A stretch of 64,000 nucleotides of DNA from Escarpia spicata (Eukaryota; Annelida; Polychaeta; Sabellida; Siboglinidae), in NCBI GenBank assembly GCA_963995525.1, contig CAXEFP010000887.1, forward strand, positions 1,054,001-1,118,000, read 5' to 3'. The position numbers and the translations under genes are program-made. The notes under the pieces are model-generated. The model had not been told where the DNA came from. It was given only the letters and a program-made list of their open reading frames with translations, and made no database searches. Positions within the stretch are counted from its first letter, which is position 1. Each line of letters begins with the position of its first letter. Below are positions 60,068 to 64,000 of this stretch, in pieces.

Positions 60068-63000
60068 GGGAATAAAACATTGTACAATTGACACGCATAA
60101 TAAATAGACTGGGAATAAAACATTGTACAACTGACACACATAATAAATAGACTGGGAATAAAACATTGTACAACTGACACACATAATATATAGACTGGGA
60201 ATAAAACATTGTACTACTGACACACATAATACATAGACTGGGAATGAAACATTGTACAACTGACACTCATGATAAATAGACTGGGAATGAAACATTGTAC
60301 TACTGACACACATAATAAATAGACTGGGAATAAAACATTGTACTACTGACACTCATGATAAATAGACTGGGAATAAAACATTGTACTACTGACACACATA
60401 ATAAATAGACTGGGAATAAAACATTGTACAACTGACACACATAATACATAGACTGGGAATAAAACATTGTACTACTGACACACATAATACATAGACTGGG
60501 AATGAAACATTGTACTACTGACACACATAATAAATAGATTGGGAATGAAACATTGTACTACTAACACACATAATACATAGACTGGGAATGAAACATTGTA
60601 CAACTGACACACATAATAAATAGACTGGGAATGAAACATTGTAAAACTGACACTTATGATAAATAGACTGGGAATGAAACATTGTACTACTGACACACAT
60701 AATAAATAGACTGGGAATAAAACATTGTACTACTGACACTCATGATAAATAGACTGGGAATAAAACATTGTACTACTGACACACATAATAAATAGACTGG
60801 GAATAAAACATTGTACAACTAACACACATAATAAATAGACTGGGAATAAAACATTGTACAACTGACACACATAATAAATAGACTGGGAATAAAACATTGT
60901 ACAACTGACACACATAATACATAGACTGGGAATAAAATATTGTACTACTGACACACATAATACATAGACTGGGAATGAAACATTGTACAACTGACACACA
61001 TAATAAATAGACTGGGAATGAAACATTGTACTACTGACACACATAATAAATAGACTGGGAATGAAACATTGTACAACTGACACTCATGATAAATAGACTG
61101 GGAATAAAACATTGTACTACTGACACACATAATAAGTAGACTGGGAATAAAACATTGTACAACTGACACACATAATACTTAGACTGGGAATAAAACATTG
61201 TACTACTGACACACATAATACATAGACTGGGAATGAAACATTGTACAACTGACACACATAATAAATAGACTGGGAATGAAACATTGTACTACTGACACAC
61301 ATAATAAATAGACTGGGAATGAAACATTGTACTACTAACACACATAATACATAGACTGGGAATGAAACATTGTACAACTGACACACATAATAAATAGACT
61401 GGGAATGAAACACTGTACAACTGACACTCATGATAAATAGACTGGGAATGAAACATTGTACTACTGACACACATAATAAATAGACTGGGAATAAAACATT
61501 GTACTACTGACACTCATGATAAATAGACTGGGAATAAAACATTGTACAACTGACACACATAATAAATAGACTGGGAATAAAACATTGTACTACTGACACA
61601 CATAATAAATAGACTGGGAATAAAACATTGTACTACTGACACTGATGATAAATAGACTGGGAATAAAACATTGTACAACTAACACACATAATAAATAGAC
61701 TGGGAATAAAACATTGTACAACTGACACACATATTAAATAGACTGGGAATAAAACATTGTACAACTGACACACATAATACATAGACTGGGAATAAAACAT
61801 TGTACTACTGACACACATAATACATAGACTGGGAATGAAACATTGTACAACTGACACACATAATAAATAGACTGGGAATGAAACATAGTACTACTGACAC
61901 ACATAATAAATAGACTGGGAATGAAACATTGTACAACTGACACACATAATAAATAGACTGGGAATAAAACATTGTACTACTGACACACATAATACATAGA
62001 CTGGGAATGAAACATTGTACAACTGACACACATAATACATAGACTGGGAATGAAACATTGTACAACTGACACACATAATAAATAGACTGGGAATGAAACA
62101 TTGTACAACTGACACACATAATAAATAGACTGGGAATAAAACATTGTACAACTGACACACATAATAAATAGACTGGGAATAAAACATTGTACTACTGACA
62201 CACATAATAAATAGACTGGGAATGAAACATTGTACAACTGACACACATAATAAATAGACTGGGAATAAAACATTGTACTACTGACACACATAATACATAG
62301 ACTGGGAATAAAACATTGTACAACTGACACACATAATAAATAGACTGGGAATAAAACATTGTACTACTGACACACATAATACATAGACTGGGAATAAAAC
62401 ATTGTACAACTGACACACATAATAAATAGACTGGGAATAAAACATTGTACTACTGACACTCATGATAAATAGACTGGGAATAAAACATTGTACAACTGAC
62501 ACACATAATAAATAGACTGGGAATAAAACATTGTACAACTGACACACATAATAAATAGACTGGGATTAAAACATTGTACAACTGACACACATAATATATA
62601 GATTGGGAATAAAACATTGTACTACTGACACACATAATACATAGACTGGGAATGAAACATTGTACAACTGACACTCATGATAAATAGACTGGGAATGAAA
62701 CATTGTACTACTGACACACATAATAAATAGACTGGGAATAAAACATTGTACTACTGACACTCATGATAAATAGACTGGGAATAAAACATTGTACTACTGA
62801 CACACATAATAAATAGACTGGGAATAAAACATTGTACTACTGACACACATAATAAATAGACTGGGAATAAAACATTGTACTACTGACACTGATGATAAAT
62901 AGACTGGAAATAAAACATTGTACAACTAACACACATAATAAATAGACTGGGAATAAAACATTGTACAACTGACACACATAATAAATAGACTGGGAATAAA

Positions 63001-63123
63001 ACATTGTACAACTGACACACATAATACATAGACTGGGAATAAAACATTGTACTACTGACACACATAATACATAGACTGGGAATGAAACATTGTACAACTG
63101 ACACACATAATAAATAGACTGGG
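60068..63123 (+). repeat. higher-order repeat unit 2, 3483-bp period
   Basis: Follows unit 1 directly. Private changes include GTAAAACTG near 60641 here and GTACAAATG near 58237 in unit 1. The match breaks near 59640/63123, where unit 1 has an extra set of monomers before the CTTAGACAGG monomer at 59760. Confidence 0.88.
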
Positions 63124-64000
63124 AATGAAACATTGTACTACTGACACACATAATAAATAGACTGGGAATGAAACATTGTACAACTGACACTCATGATAAA
63201 TAGACTGGGAATAAAACATTGTACTACTGACACACATAATAAGTAGACTGGGAATAAAACATTGTACAACTGACACACATAATACTTAGACAGGGAATAA
63301 AACATTGTACTACTGACACACATAATACATAGACTGGGAATGAAACATTGTACAACTGACACACATAATAAATAGACTGGGAATGAAACATTGTACTACT
63401 GACACACATAATAAATAGACTGGGAATGAAACATTGTACTACTAACACACATAATACATAGAGTGGGAATGAAACATTGTACAACTGACACACATAATAA
63501 ATAGACTGGGAATGAAACATTGTACAACTGACACTCATGATAAATAGACTGGGAATGAAACATTGTACTACTGACACACATAATAAATAGACTGGGAATA
63601 AAACATTGTACTACTGACACTCATGATAAATAGACTGCGAATAAAACATTGTACAACTGACACACATAATAAATAGACTGGGAATAAAACATTGTACTAC
63701 TGACACACATAATAAATAGACGGGGAATAAAACATTGTACTACTGACACTGATGATAAATAGACTGGGAATAAAACATTGTACAACTAACACACATAATA
63801 AATAGACTGGGAATAAAACATTGTACAACTGACACACATAATAAATAGACTGGGAATAAAACATTGTACAACTGACACACATAATACATAGACTGGGAAT
63901 AAAACATTGTACTACTGACACACATAATACATAGACTGGGAATGAAACATTGTACAACTGACACACATAATAAATAGACTGGGAATGAAACATTGTACTA
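62590..64000 (+). repeat. copy of 52872-54282 (9718-bp displacement, 226 monomers), cut by the window end
   Basis: Includes GGAAAT (about 62907), CTTAGACAGG (about 63287), GAGTGGG (about 63462), TGCGAAT (about 63637) and GACGGGG (about 63720), all at the same spacing as at 53188-54002. The last 19 bases (63982-64000) are a partial monomer. The array evidently continues. Confidence 0.87.

Larger units (their letters stand above)
1..64000 (+). repeat. 43-bp satellite DNA array filling the window
   Basis: Every part of the window reads as the same 43-bp unit in the same orientation. Monomer starts (the GGAAT word) checked at about twenty places fall exactly where a 43-bp register predicts, once eight length-variant monomers are allowed for. 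The count is 1488 full monomers (1-63981) plus a 19-base partial. No inversion, spacer, transposon or unique flank is present. The consensus is about 30% GC, A-rich on the + strand and CpG-free. Known biology of such arrays places them in centromeric, pericentromeric or subtelomeric heterochromatin; the location here is inference. I do not recognise the family. The array contains no gene, so all stretches over 300 bases are accounted for by this feature and the sub-blocks below. Confidence 0.99.

Noticed and set aside
1..64000. CRISPR array, because of regular direct repeats
   Set aside because: There are no unique spacers; the full 43-bp period is repeated. No cas genes are present, and the array is far too long and homogeneous.
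1..64000. Telomeric or simple-sequence repeat
   Set aside because: The unit is 43 bp with complex internal sequence, and no TTAGGG-like or short tandem motif is seen.
1..64000. CENP-B box in the monomer
   Set aside because: The box requires CpG-containing TTCG and CGGG cores. The consensus has no CG, and the rare CG variants do not form the motif.
1..64000. TATA-like or -10-like elements in the A/T-rich part at monomer positions 29-38
   Set aside because: The motif occurs in every monomer by composition. No gene or start site lies downstream, so calling 1488 promoters has no support.
1..64000. Inverted repeats or hairpins larger than one monomer
   Set aside because: All monomers have the same orientation. 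I found only the short palindromes TTGTACAA and, in CACTCATG monomers, TCATGA.

Overview
The whole 64-kb window is one uninterrupted satellite-DNA array. Its unit is a 43-bp monomer repeated head-to-tail in a single orientation. Taking the GGAAT word as monomer position 1, the first monomer starts at base 1 and the last partial one at base 63982. That gives 1488 complete monomers plus 19 bases. I see no gene, RNA gene, transposable element, CRISPR array or unique sequence at any scale, and both window ends lie inside the array. A pure, highly homogenised array of this size points to a eukaryote and to constitutive heterochromatin (centromeric, pericentromeric or subtelomeric) in a long-read assembly. 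I do not recognise the monomer and cannot name the species or clade. In the monomer numbering the consensus is about 30% GC, contains no CpG, and has 21 A but only 9 T on the + strand.

Monomers differ at a few recurrent positions: A/G at 6, A/T at 18, G/A at 22, linked changes at 27, 28 and 31, and A/C/T at 35 with linked changes at 36-37. The order of these variants is not random. Long strings of monomers recur in the same order, which reveals higher-order repeats. These are not one fixed unit: periods of 387, 473, 946, 1247, 2838, 2924, 2966, 3010, 3053, 3267, 3311, 3483, 3698, 3011 and 4258 bp are all seen. Apart from indels, every one is a whole multiple of 43.

Layout: 1-3681, a divergent left part with a 3010-bp displaced repeat. 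3340-10283, a 3698-bp tandem pair containing a 473-bp local duplication. 8880-15243, overlapping 3311- and 3053-bp displaced copies. 15525-22172, a 3267-bp tandem pair. 21843-26007, a mosaic of segments also present at 9.6-12.2 kb and 13.9-16.9 kb. 25530-27621, a 946-bp tandem pair. 26690-33723, copies displaced by 4128, 2924 and 2838 bp. 34190-38026, a copy of 22838-26673. 35861-47350, nested 3011- and 4258-bp tandem duplications. 48031-48804, a 387-bp tandem pair. 48780-54711, a 2966-bp tandem pair. 55305-57798, a 1247-bp tandem pair. 56585-63123, a 3483-bp tandem pair. 62590-64000, a copy of 52872-54282.

Only eight monomers depart from 43 bp in length (net -3 bp over the window). Seven of them are shared between duplicated segments, so they act as genealogical markers. 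The history they imply is repeated in-register unequal exchange of 1-4-kb blocks, with later small gains and losses of one to six monomers. Block boundaries below were read by eye and are good to roughly 50-100 bp unless a monomer start is quoted.
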